Positions 45,601 through 57,399 of a stretch of DNA of 64,000 bases are shown here, piece by piece. This DNA is from Inia geoffrensis (Eukaryota > Chordata > Mammalia > Artiodactyla > Iniidae). Under the pieces are notes generated by a model that made no database searches, was not told the origin of the DNA, and saw only the letters and a program-made list of their open reading frames with translations. The position numbers and the translations under genes are program-made. The stretch is taken from contig JAZAQT010000673.1 of assembly GCA_036417435.1 (NCBI GenBank), forward strand, positions 496,001-560,000, written 5' to 3'. Numbering within the stretch: the stretch's first letter is position 1; each line of letters begins with the position of its first letter.

Positions 45601-46720
45601 AGGTTAGCGTAAGTGTGAGGGCACGAGTTAGTGTTGGTGTACTCGTTAAGACAAGGGCACCGATGAGCGTAAGGCCTCGGAAAAGGGTCACGTTCAGGGT
45701 TTCGCTTAGGGTTAGGGTTAGGGAATGGGGAGGGATTAGGGTACAGGAGAGGGTACGACAGTGCTTAAGGGTTAGCGTTCGTGTGAGGGCAAGGGTTAGT
45801 GTTAGTGTCCTGGTTAAGATTAGGGCACGGGTGAGGGTAAGGCTTCAGGTGAGGGTCAGGGTTAGGATTCGGGTTAGGGTTAGGGTTAGGGAATGGGGAG
45901 GGATTAAGGTACAGTTTAGGGTACGACAACTATTAAGGGTGGACGTACGTGTGAAGGTACGAGTTAGTGTTGGTGTCCTGGTTAAGATTAGGGCACGGGT
46001 GAGGGTAAGGCTTCAGGTGAGGGTCAGGGTTAGGATTCGGGTTAGGGTTAGGGTTAGGGAATGGGGAGTTATTAGGGCCCAGTTTAGGGTACCACAACGC
46101 TTAATGTTTAGCGTACGTGTGAGATCACTAGTTGGTGTTAGTGTACTGCTTACGATTAGGGCACGGGTGAGGGTAAGGCCTCGGAAGAGGGTCACCTTAA
46201 GGGTTAGGGTTAGGGTTAGGGTTAGGGAATGGGGATTGATTAGGGTACAGGTTAGGGTACGGCAATGGCTTAGGGTTAGCGTACGTTAGAGAGCATGGGT
46301 TAGTGTTGATGTACTGGTTAAAATTAGGACACGGGTGAGGGTGAAGTTTTGGGTGAGTGTCATGGTTAGGTTTCAGGTTAGGGTTAGGGTTAGGGAATGG
46401 AGAGGGATTAGGGTACACGTTAGGGTACCGCTGTGGTTTAGTGTTAACGTACGTGTGAGGGCACGAGTTAGTCTTGGTGTCCTGGTTAAGATTAGGGCAC
46501 GGGTGAGGGTAAGGCTTCGGGTGAGGGTCAGGGTTAGGATTCGGGTCAGGGTTAGGGTTAGGGAATGGAGAGGGATTAGGGTACAGGTTAGGGTAAGACA
46601 ATGCTTAATGGTTAGCGTAAGTGTGAGGGCACGAGTTAGTGTTGGTGTACTGGTTAAGACAAGGACACCTGTGAGGGTAAGGCTTCGGAAAAGGGTCACG
46701 TTCAGGGTTTCGCTTAGGGT
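42691..46720 (+). repeat. 24-monomer tandem unit of 4,026 bp, unit 1
   Basis: Every position in this unit recurs 4,026 bp downstream, which is 24 x 168 minus one hexamer. The limits are set by where the offset match fails: left of about 42,690 (E tail against G tail) and right of about 46,737 (gaatggag against gaatgggg in the next copy). Shared rare alleles include B monomers with gaatgcagaggcatt, cagtgcctaagg with cgttcttgttaggg, E monomers with gatgtattgg, and D monomers with gagttattagggccc. Noticed differences are scattered single bases (for example gtttaatg near 44,255, gttaatatta near 44,302). Confidence 0.9.
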
Positions 46721-49700
46721 TAGGGTTAGGGAATGGAGAGGGATTAGGGTACAGGTTAGGGTACCGCTGCGGTTTAGTGTTAGCGTACGTGTGAGGGCAT
46801 GAGTTAGTGTTTGTGTACTGGTTAAGATTAGGGCATTGGTTAGGGTAGGGCATCGGAAGTCGGTCAGGTTTAGGGATGGGGTTAGGTTTAGGGTTAAGGA
46901 ATGGGTAGGGATTAGGGTACAATTTAGGGTACGACAACGCTTAAGGTTTAGCGTACGTGTGAGGGCAAGTGTTAGTGTTGGTGTCCTGGTTAAGATTAGG
47001 GTACGTGTGAGGGTAAGGTTTCGGGTGAGGGTCAGGGTTAGGATTCGGGTTAGGGTTAAGGAATGCAGAGGCATTAGGGTACAGCTTAGGGTACGACAGT
47101 GCTTAAGGGTTAGCGTTCGTGTGAGGGCACGAGTTAGTGTTGGTATCCTGGTTAAGACAAGGGCACCGATGAGGGTAAGGCCTCGGAAAACGGTCACGTT
47201 CAGGGTTTCGCTAAGGGTTAGGGTTAGGGAATGTGGAGGGATTAGGGTACAGGATAGGGTACGACAATGCTTAAGGGTTAGTGTACGTTTGAGGGCATGA
47301 GTTAGTGTTTGTGTACTGGTTAAGATATGGGCATTGGTTAGGGTAGGGCATCGGAAGTGGGTCAGGTTTAGGGATGGGGTTAGGGTTAGGGTTAAGGAAT
47401 GGGAAGGGATTAGGGTACAATTTAGGTTACGACAACGCTTAAGGTTTAGCGTACGTGTGAGGGCAAGAGTTAGTGTTGGTGTCCTGGTTAAGATTAGGGC
47501 ACGGGTGAGGGCAAGGCTTCGCGTGAGGGTCAGGGTTAGGATTCGGGTTAGGGTTAGTGTTAAGGAATGCAGAGGCATTAGGGTACAGCTTAGGGTACGA
47601 CAGTGCCTAAGGTTTAGCGTTCTTGTTAGGGCAAGGGTTAGTGTTAGTATTCTCGTTAAGATTAGGGCACGGGTGAGGGTAAGGCTTCAGGTGAGGGTCA
47701 GGGTTAGGATTCGGGTTACGGTTAGGGTTAGGGAATGGGGAGGGATTAGGGTACAGTTTATGGTCCGACAACGATTAAGGGTTAGCGTACGTGTGAGGGC
47801 ACGAGTTAATGTTGGTGTCCTGGTTAAGATTAGGGCACGGGTGAGGGTAAGGCTTCAGGTGAGGGTCAGGGATAGAATTCGGGTTAGGGTTAGGGTTAGG
47901 GAATGGGGAGATATTAGGGCACAGTTTAGGGTACCACAACGCTTAAGGTTTAGCATACGTGTGAGGTCACTAGTTAGTGTTAGTGTACTGCTTGCGATTA
48001 GGGCACGGGTGAGGGTAAGGCCTCGGAAGAGGGTCACGTTAAGGGTTAGGGTTAGGGTTAGGTTTAGGGAATAGGGATTAATTAGGGTACAGGTTAGGGT
48101 AAGGCAATGGCTTAGGGATTGCGTACGTTAGAGGGCATGGGTTAGTGTTGATGTATTGGTTAAAATTAGGACACGGGTGAGGGTAAAGTTTCGGGTGAGT
48201 GTCATGGTTAGGTTTCAGGTTAGGGTTAGGGTTAGGGAATGGAGAGGGATTAGGGTACACGTTAGGGTACCGCAGTGGTTTAGTGTTAACGTACGTGTGA
48301 GGGCACGAGTTAGTCTTGGTGTCCTGGTTAAGATTAGGGCACGGGTGAGGGTAAGGCTTCGGGTGAGGGTCAGGGTTAGGATTCGGGTCAGGGTTAGGGT
48401 TAGGGAATGGAGAGGGATTAGGGTACAGGTTAGGGTACGACAATGCTTAATGGTTAGCGTAAGTGTGAGGGCACGAGTTAGTGTTGGTGTACTGGTTAAG
48501 ACAAGGACACCGATGAGGGTAAGGTCTCGGAAAAGGGTCACGTTCAGGCTTTCGCTTAGGGTTAGGGTTAGGGAATGGGGAGGGATTAGGGTACAATTTA
48601 GGGTACGACAACGCTTAAGCTTTAGCGTACGTGTGAGGGCACGAGTTAGTGTTGGTGTCCTGGTTAAGATTAGGGCACGGGTGAGGGTAAGGCTTCGGGT
48701 GAGGGTCAGGGTTAGGATTCGGGTTAGGGTTAGGGTTAAGGAATGCAGAGGGATTAGGGTACAGCTTAGGATACGACAGTGCTTAAGGGTTAGCGTTCGT
48801 GTGAGGGCCTGAGTTAGTGTTAGTGTCCTGGTTAAGATTAGGCCACGGGTGAGGGTAAGGCTTCAGGTGAGGGTCAGGGTTAGGATTCGGGTTAGGGTTA
48901 GGGTTAGGGAATGGGGAGGGATTAGGGTACAGTTTAGGGTACGACAAGGATTAAGGGTTAGCGTACGTGTGAGGGCACGAGTTAGTGTTGGTGTCCTGGT
49001 TAAGATTAGGGCACGGGTGAGGGTAAGGTTTCGGGTGAGGGTCAGGGATAGAATTCGGGTTAGGGTTAGGGTTAGGGAATGGGGAGATATTAGGGCACAG
49101 TTTAGGGTACCACAACGCTTAAGGTTTAGCGTACATGTGAGGTCACTAGTTAGTGTTAGTGTACTGCTTACGATTAGGCCACGGGTGAGGGTAAGGCCTC
49201 GGAAGAGGGTCACTTTAAGGGTTAGGGTTAGGGTTAGGGTTAGGAAATGGGGATTGATTAGGGTACAGGTTAGGGTACGGCAATGGCTTAGGGTTAGCGT
49301 ACGTTAGAGGGCATGGGTTAGTGTTGATGTACTGGTTAAAATTAGGACACGGGTGAGGGTAAAGTTTTGGGTGAATGTCATGGTTAGGTTTCAGGTTTGG
49401 GTTAGGGTTAGGGAGTGGAGAGGGATTAGGGTACAGGTTAGGGAACCGCTGCGGTTTAGTGTTAGCGTACGTGTGAGGGCACGAGTTAGTCTTGGTGTCC
49501 TGGTTAAGATTAGGGAACGGGTGAGGGTAAGGCTTCGGGTGAGGGTCAGAGTTAGTATTCGGGTTAGGGTTAGGGTTAGGGAATGGAGAGGGATTAGGGT
49601 ACTGGTTAGGGTACGACAATGCCTAAAGGTTAGCGTAAGTGTGAGGGCACGAGTTAGTGTTGGTGTACTCGTTAAGACAAGGGCACCGATGAGCGTAAGG

Positions 49701-50746
49701 CCTCGGAAAAGGGTCACGTTCAGGGTTTCGCTTAGGGTTAGGGTTAGGGAATGGGGAGGGATTAGGGTACAGGAGAGGGTACGACAGTGCTTAAGGGTTA
49801 GCGTTCGTGTGAGGGCAAGGGTTAGTGTTAGTGTCCTGGTTAAGATTAGGGCACGGGTGAGGGTAAGGCTTCAGGTGAGGGTCAGGGTTAGGATTCGGGT
49901 TAGGGTTAGGGTTAGGGAATGGGGAGGGATTAAGGTACAGTTTAGGGTACGACAACTATTAAGGGTGGACGTACGTGTGAGGGTACGAGTTAGTGTTGGT
50001 GTCCTGGTTAAGATTAGGGCACGGGTGAGGGTAAGGCTTCAGGTGAGGGTCAGGGTTAGGATTCGGGTTAGGGTTAGGGTTAGGGAATGGGGAGTTATTA
50101 GGGCCCAGTTTAGGGTACCACAACGCTTAATGTTTAGCGTACGTGTGAGATCACTAGTTGGTGTTAGTGTACTGCTTACGATTAGGGCACGGGTGAGGGT
50201 AAGGCCTCGGAAGAGGGTCACCATAAGGGTTAGGGTTAGGGTTAGGGTTAGGGAATGGGGATTGATTAGGGTACAGGTTAGGGTACGGCAATGGCTTAGG
50301 GTTAGCGTACGTTAGAGAGCATGGGTTAGTGTTGATGTACTGGTTAAAATTAGGACACGGGTGAGGGTGAAGTTTTGGGTGAGTGTCATGGTTAGGTTTC
50401 AGGTTAGGGTTAGGGTTAGGGAATGGAGAGGGATTAGGGTACACGTTAGGGTACCGCTGTGGTTTAGTGTTAACGTACGTGTGAGGGCACGAGTTAGTCT
50501 TGGTGTCCTGGTTAAGATTAGGGCACGGGTGAGGGTAAGGCTTCGGGTGAGGGTCAGGGTTAGGATTCGGGTCAGGGTTAGGGTTAGGGAATGGAGAGGG
50601 ATTAGGGTACAGGTTAGGGTAAGACAATGCTTAATGGTTAGCGTAAGTGTGAGGGCACGAGTTAGTGTTGGTGTACTGGTTAAGACAAGGACACCTGTGA
50701 GGGTAAGGCTTCGGAAAAGGGTCACGTTCAGGGTTTCGCTTAGGGT
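46721..50746 (+). repeat. 24-monomer tandem unit of 4,026 bp, unit 2
   Basis: This is the direct head-to-tail repeat of the previous unit, with the same monomer order, hybrids and short forms. H anchors fall at about 46,836 and 47,334 here and at 42,810 and 43,308 in unit 1, the same 498-bp spacing. The junction lies in the TTAGGG tract between a G tail and an F start near 46,716-46,737, so the exchange took place in the telomeric core that all monomers share. Confidence 0.9.
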
Positions 50747-50935
50747 TAGGGTTAGGGAATGGGGAGGGATTAGGGTACAGGATAGGGTACGACAATGCTT
50801 AAGGGTTAGCGTACTTTTGAGGGCATGAGTTAGTGTTTGTGTACTGGTTAAGATTAGGGCATTGGTTAGGGTAGGGCATCGGAAATGGGTCAGGTTTAGG
50901 GATGGGGTTAGGGTTACGGTTAAGGAATGGGGAGG

Positions 50936-52122
50936 GATTAGGGTACAATTTAGGGTACGACAACGCTTAAGGTTTAGCGTACGTGTGAGGGCACGAGTTA
51001 GTGTTGGTGTCCTGGTTAAGATTAGGGCACGGGTGAGGGTAAGGCTTCGGGTGAGGGTCAGGGTTAGGATTCGTGTTAGGGTTAGGGTTAAGGAATGCAG
51101 AGGGATTAGGGTACAGCTTAGGATATGACAGTGCTTAAGGGTTAGCGTTCGTGTGAGGGCCTGAGTTAGTGTTAGTGTCCTGGTTAAGATTAGGGCACGG
51201 GTGAGGGTAAGGCTTCAGGTGAGGGTCAGGGTTAGGATTCGGGTTAGGGTTAGGGTTAGGGAATGGGGAGGGATTAGGGTACAGTTTAGGGTACGACAAG
51301 GATTAAGGGTTAGCGTACGTGTGAGGGCACGAGTTAGTGTTGGTGTCCTGGTTAAGATTAGGGCACGGGTGAGGGTAAGGTTTCGGGTGAGGGTCAGGGA
51401 TAGAATTCGGGTTAGGGTTAGGGTTAGGGAATGGGGAGATATTAGGGCACAGTTTAGGGTACCACAACGCTTAAGGTTTAGCGTACATGTGAGGTCACTA
51501 GTTAGTGTTAGTGTACTGCTTACGATTAGGGCACGGGTGAGGGTAAGGCCTCGGAAGAGGGTCACGTTAAGGGTTAGGGTTAGGGTTAGGGTTAGGGAAT
51601 GGGGATTGATTAGGGTACAGGTTAGGGTACGGCAATGGCTTAGGGTTAGCGTACGTTAGAGGGCCTGGGTTAGTGTTGATGTACTGGTTAAAATTAGGAC
51701 ACGGGTGAGGGTAAAGTTTTGGGTGAATGTCATTTTTAGGTTTCAGGTTAGGGTTAGGGTTAGGGAGTGGAGAGGGATTAGGGTACAGGTTAGGGAACCG
51801 CTGCGGTTTAGTGTTAGCGCACGTGTGAGGGCACGAGTTAGTCTTGGTGTCCTGGTTAAGATTAGGGAACGGGTGAGGGTAAGGCTTTGGGTGAGGGTCA
51901 GAGTTAGGATTCGGGTTAGGGTTAGGGTTAGGGAATGGAGAGGGATTAGGGTACTGGTTAGGGTACGACAATGCCTAAAGGTTAGCGTAAGTGTGAGGGC
52001 ACGAGTTAGTGTTGGTGTACTCGTTAAGACAAGGGCACCGATGAGCGTAAGGCCTCGGAAAAGGGTCACGTTCAGGGTTTCGCTTAGGGTTAGGGTTAGG
52101 AAATGGGGAGGGATTAGGGTAC
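50936..52122 (+). repeat. Partial third copy of the 24-monomer unit
   Basis: Seven monomers (A, B, C, D, E, F, G) repeat the sequence found 2,352 bp upstream (exactly 14 x 168) at about 48,584-49,770. They share cgttcgtgtgagggcctgag in B, aaggattaagg in C, gcgtacatgtg in D, tgggtgaatgtcat in E, ggttagggaaccgc in F and atgcctaaagg in G. The match ends at about 52,123, where this copy has the H sequence acaggatagg and the other has acaggagagg leading into a B-like monomer. Together with the two full units this is a third round of local amplification. Confidence 0.85.
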
Positions 52123-54659
52123 AGGATAGGGTACGACAATGCATAAGGGATAGCGTACGTTTGAGGGCATGAGTTAATGTTTGTGTACTGGTTAAGATTA
52201 GGGCATTGGTTAGGGTAGGGCATCGGAAGTGGGTCAGGTTTAGGGATGGGGTTAGGGTTAGGGTTAAGGAATGGGGAGGGATTAGGTTACAATTTAGGGT
52301 ACGACAACGCTTAAGGGTTAGCGTTCGTGTGAGGGCCTGAGTTAGTGTTAGTGTCCTGGTTAAGTTTAGGGCACGGGTGAGGGTAAGGCTTCAGGTGAGG
52401 GTCAGGGTTAGGATTCGGGTTAGGGTTAGGGTTAGGGAATGGGGAGGGATTAGGGTACAGTTTAGGGTACGACAGTGCTTAAGGGTTAGCGTTCGTGTGA
52501 GGGCAAGTGTTAGTGTTAGTGTCCTGGTTAAGATTAAGGCACGGGTGAGGGTAAGGCTTCAGGTGAGGGTCAGGGTTAGGATTCGTGTTAGGGTTAGGGT
52601 TAAGGAATGCAGAGGGATTAGGGTACAGCTTACGGTACGACAGTGCTTAAGGGTTAGCGTACGTGTGAGGGCACGAGTTAGTGTTGGTGTCCTGGTTAAG
52701 ATTAGGGCACGGGTGAGGGTAAGGTTTCGGGTGAAGGCCAGGGATAGAATTCGGGTTAGGGTTAGGGTTAGGGAATGGGCAGATATTAGGGCACAGTTTA
52801 GGGTACCACAACGCTTAAGGTTTAGCGTACGTGTGAGGTCACTAGTTAGTGTTAGTGTACTGCTTACGATTAGGGCACGGGTGAGGGTAAGGCCTCGGAA
52901 GAGGGTCACATTAAGGGTTAGGGTTAGGGTTATGGTTAGGGAATGGGGATTGATTAGGGTACAGGTTAGGGTACGGCAATGGCTTAGGGGTAGCATACGT
53001 TAGAGGTCATGGGTTAGTGTTGATGTATTGGTTAAAATTAGGACACGGGTGAGGGTAAAGTTTCGGGTGAGTGTCATGGTTAGGTTTCAGGTTAGGGTTA
53101 GGGTTAGGGAATGGAGAGGGATTAGGGTACAGGTTAGGGTACCGCTGTGGTTTAGTGTTAGCGTACGTGTGAGGGCACGAGTTAGTCTTGGTGTCCTGGT
53201 TAAGATTAGGGCACGGGTGAGGGTAAGGCTTCGGGTGAGGATCAGGGTTAGGATTCGGGTTAGGGTTAGGGTTAGGGAATGGAGAGGGATTAGGGTACAT
53301 GTTAGGGTACGACAGTGCTTAACGGTTAGCGTAAGTGTGAGGGCACGAGTTAGTGTTGGTGTACTGGTTAAGACAAGGGCACCGATGAGGGTAAGGCTTC
53401 GGAAAAGGGTCACGTTCAGGGTTTCGCTTAGGGTTAGGGTTAGGGAATGGGGAGGGATTAGGGTACATGATAGGGTACGACAATGCTTAAGGGTTAGCGT
53501 ACGTTTGAGGGCATGAGTTAGTGTTTGTGTACTGGTTAAGATTAGGGCATTGGTTAGGGTAGGGCATCGGAAGTGGGTCAGGTTTAGAGATGGGGTTAGG
53601 GTTAGGGTTAAGGAATGGGGAGGGATTAGGGTACAATTTAGTGTACGACAACGCTTAAGGTTTAGCGTACGTGTGAGGGCACGAGTTAGTGTTGGTGTCC
53701 TGGTTAAGATTAGGGCACGGGTGAGGGTAAGGCTTCGGGTGAGGGTCAGGGTTAGGATTCGTGTTAGGGTTAGGGTTAAGGAATGCAGAGGGATTAGGGT
53801 ACAGGTTAGGGTACGACAGTGCTTAAGGGTTAGGGTTCGTGTGAGGGAATGGGTTAGTGTTAGTGTCCTGGTTAAGATTAGGGCACGGGTGAGGGTAAGG
53901 CTTCAGGTGAGGGTCAGGGTTAGGATTCGGGTTAGGGTGAGGGTTAGGGAATGGGGAGATATTAGGGCACAGTTTAGGGTACCACAACGCTTAAGGTTTA
54001 GCGTACGTGTGAGGTCACTAGTTAGTGTTAGTGTACTGCTTACGATTAGGGCACGGGGAAGGGTAAGGCCTCGGAAGAGGGTCACGTTAAGGGTTAGAGT
54101 TAGGGTTAGGGTTAGGGAATGGGTATTGATTAGGGTACAGGTTAGGGTACGGCAATGTCTTAGGGTTAGCGTACGTTAGAGGGCATGGGTTAGTGTTGAT
54201 GTACTGGTTAAAATTAGGACACGGGTGAGGGTGAAGTTTCGGGTGAGTGTCATGGTTAGGTTTCAGGTTAGGGTTAGGGTTAGGGAATGGAGAGGGATTA
54301 GGGTACAGGTTAGGGTACCGCTGCGGTTTAGTGTTAGCGTATGTGTGAGAGCACGAGTTAGTCTTAGTGTCCTGGTTAAAATTAGGGCACGGTTGAGGGT
54401 AAGGCTTCGGGTGAGGGTCAGGGTTAGGATTCGGGTTAGGGTTAGGGTTAGGGAATGGAGAGGGATTAGGGTGCAGGTTAGGGTACGACAATGCTTAAGG
54501 GTTAGCGTAACTGTGAGGGCACGAGTTAGTGTTGGTGTACTGGTTAAGACAAGGGCACCGATGAGGGTAAGGCCTCGGAAAAGGGTCACGTTCAGGGTTT
54601 CGCTTAGGGTTAGGGTTAAGGAATGGGGAGGGATTAGGGTACTGGATAGGGTACGACAA
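52123..54659 (+). repeat. Mosaic monomers between amplified blocks
   Basis: There is no gene here. The order is H, an A/B hybrid near 52,290, C, B, C/D, D, E, F, G, H, A, B, D, E, F, G. A hybrid near 52,450 begins as C and ends as B. The B monomer near 53,800 carries gttagggttcgtgtgagggaatggg, an allele I did not see elsewhere. The E monomer near 53,020 has the gatgtattgg allele of the 4,026-bp units, so this stretch probably derives from the same source. Confidence 0.7.
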
Positions 54660-56245
54660 TGCTTAAGGGTTAGCGTACGTTTGAGGGCATGAGTTAGTGC
54701 TTCTGCAGTGGTTAAGATTAGGGCATTGGTTAGGGTAGGGCATCGGAAGTGGGTCAGGTTTAGGGATGGGGTTAGGGTTAGGGTTAAGGAATGGGGAGGG
54801 TTTAGGGTACAATTTAGGGTACGACAACGCTAAAGGTTGAGCGTACGTGTGAGGTCACGAGTTAGTGTTGGTGTACTGCTTACGATTAGGGCACGTGTGA
54901 GGGTAAGGTCTCGGAAGAGGGTCACGTTAAGGGTTAGGGTTAGGGTTAGGGTTAGGGAATGGGGATTGATTAGAGTACAGGTTATGGTACGGCAGTGGCT
55001 TAGGGTTAGCGTACGTTAGAGGGCATGGGTTAGTGTTGATGTACTTGTTAAAATTAGGACACGGGTGAGGGTAAAGTTTCGGGTGAGTGTCATGTTGAGG
55101 TTTCAGGTTAGGGCTAGGGTTAGGGAATGGAGAGGGATTAGGGTACAGGTTAGGGTACCGCTGCGGTTTAGTGTTAGCGTACGTGTGAGGGCATGAGTTA
55201 GTGTTTGTGTACTGGATAAGATTAGGGCATTGGTTAGGGTAGGGCATCGGAAGTGGGTCAGGTTTAGGGATGGGGTTAGGGTTAGGGTTAAGGAATGGGT
55301 AGGGATTAAGGTACAATTTAGGGTACGACAACGCTTAAGGTTTAGCGTACATGTGAGGGCAAGAGTTAGTGTTGGTGTCCTGGTTAAGATTAGGGCACGT
55401 GTGAGGGTAAGGTTTCGGGTGAGGGTCAGGGTTAGGATTCGGGTTAGGGTTAGTGTTAAGGAATGCAGAGGCATTAGGGTACAGCTTAGGGTACGAAAGT
55501 GCCTAAGGTTTAGCGTTCTTGTTAGGGCAAGGGTTAGTGTTAGTATCCTGGTTAAGATTAGGGCACGGGTGAGGGTAAGGCTTCAGGTGAGGGTCAGGGT
55601 TAGGATTCGGGTTAGGGTTAGGGTTAGGGAATGGGGAGGGATTAGGGTACAGTTTATGGTCCGACAACGATTAAGGGTTAGTGTACGTGTGAGGGCACGA
55701 GTTAGTGTTGGTGTCCTGGTTAAGATTAGGGCACGGGTGAGGGTAAGGTTTCGGGTGAGGGTCAGGGATAGAATTCGGGTTAGGGTTAGGGTTAGGGAAT
55801 GGGGAGATATTAGGGCACAGTTTAGCGTACCACAACGCTTAAGGTTTAGCGTACGTGTGAGGTCACTAGTTAGTTTTAATGTACTGCTTACGATTAGGGC
55901 ACGGGTGAGGGTAAGGCCTCGGAAGAGGGTCACGTTAAGGGTTAGGGTTAGGTTTAGGGAATGGGGATTAATTAGGGTACAGGTTAGGGTAAGGCAATGG
56001 CTTAGGGTTTCCGTACGTTAGAGGGCATGGGTTAGTGTTGATGTATTGGTTAAAATTAGGACACGGGTGAGGGTAAAGTTTCGGGTGAGTGTCATGGTTA
56101 GGTTTCAGGTTAGGGTTAGGGTTAGGGAATGGAGAGGGATTAGGGTACACGTTAGGGTACCGCTGTGGTTTAGTGTTAACGTACGTGTGAGGGCACGAGT
56201 TAGTCTTGGTGTCCTGGTTAAGATTAGGGCACGGGTGAGGGTAAG
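54660..56245 (+). repeat. Diverged copy of 42.2-44.3 kb lacking three monomers
   Basis: The segment follows 42,240-43,020 at an offset of 12,420 bp and then 43,525-44,330 at an offset of 11,916. The difference is 504 bp, three monomers. It shares the unusual A/D hybrid with aaaggttgag (54,831), catgttgagg (55,091) and gtgcctaagg with cgttcttgttaggg (55,500). It is the second place in the window where two long homologous segments differ by exactly three monomers. Confidence 0.8.
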
Positions 56246-57399
56246 GCTACGGGTGAGGGTAAGGGTTAGGATTCGTGTTAGGGTTAGGGTTAAGGAATGC
56301 AGACGGATTAGGGTACAGCTTAGGGTACGACAGTGCTTAAGGGTTAGCGTTCGTGTGAGGGCAAGGGTTAGTGTTAGTGTCCTGGTTAAGATTAGGGCAC
56401 GGGTGAGGGTAAGGCTTCAGGTGAGGGTCAGGGTTAGGATTCGTGTTAGGGTGAGGGTTAGGGAATGGGGATTGTTTAGGGTACAGGTTAGGGTACGGCA
56501 ATGGCTTAGGGTTAGCGTACGTTAGAGGGCATGGGTTAGTGTTGATGTACTGGTTAAAATTAGGACACGGGTGAGGGTAAAGTTTCGGGTGAGTGTCATA
56601 GTTAGGTTTCAGGTTAGGGTTAGGGTTAGGGAATGGAGAGGTATTAGGGTACAGGTTAGGGTACCGCTGCGGTTTAGTGTTAGAGTACGTGTGAGGGCAC
56701 GAGTTAGTCTTAGTGTCCTGATTAAGATTAGGGCACGGGTGAGGGTAAGGCTTCGGGGGAGGGTCAGGGTTAGGATTCGGGTTAGGGTTAGGGTTAGGGA
56801 ATGGAGAGGGATTAGGGTACAGGTTAGGGTACGACAAAGCTTAAGGGTTAGCGTAAGTGTGAGGGCACGAGTTAGTGTTGGTGTACTGGTTAAGACAAGG
56901 GCACCGATGAGGGTAAGGCCTCGGAAAAGGGTCTGGTTCAGGGTTTCGCTTAGGGTTAGGGTTAGGGAATGGGGAGGGATTAGGATACAGGATAGGGTAC
57001 GACAATGCTTAAGGGTTAGCGTACGTTTGAGAGCATGAGTTAGTGTTTGTGTACTGGTTAAGATTAGGGCATTGGATAGGGTAGGGCATCGGAAGTGGGT
57101 CAGGTTTAGGGATGGGGTTAGGGTTAGGGTTAAGGAATGGGGAGGGATTAGGGTACAATTTAGGGTACGACAACGCTTAAGGTTTAGCGTACATGTGAGG
57201 GCACGAGTTAGTGTTGGTGTCCTGGTTAAGATTAGGGCACGGTTGAGGGTAAGGCTACGGGTGAGGGTCAGGGTTAGGATTAGTGTTAGGGTTAGGGTTA
57301 AGGAATGCAGAGGGATTAGGGTACAGCTTAGGGTACGACAGTGCTTAAGGGTTAGCGTTCGTGTGAGGCAAAGTGTTAGTGTTAGTGTCCTGGTTAAGA
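56246..57399 (+). repeat. Mosaic monomers, partly repeated at 59.6-60.0 kb
   Basis: There is no gene here. The block contains B, a C/E hybrid, E, F, G, H, A and B monomers. The F-G-H stretch at about 56,560-57,020 recurs at 59,580-60,030 (offset 3,022 bp, near 18 monomers), marked by gaggtattagg, gttagagtacg, gttagtcttagtg and a variant ggtct in place of ggtca before cgttcagg. Confidence 0.7.
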
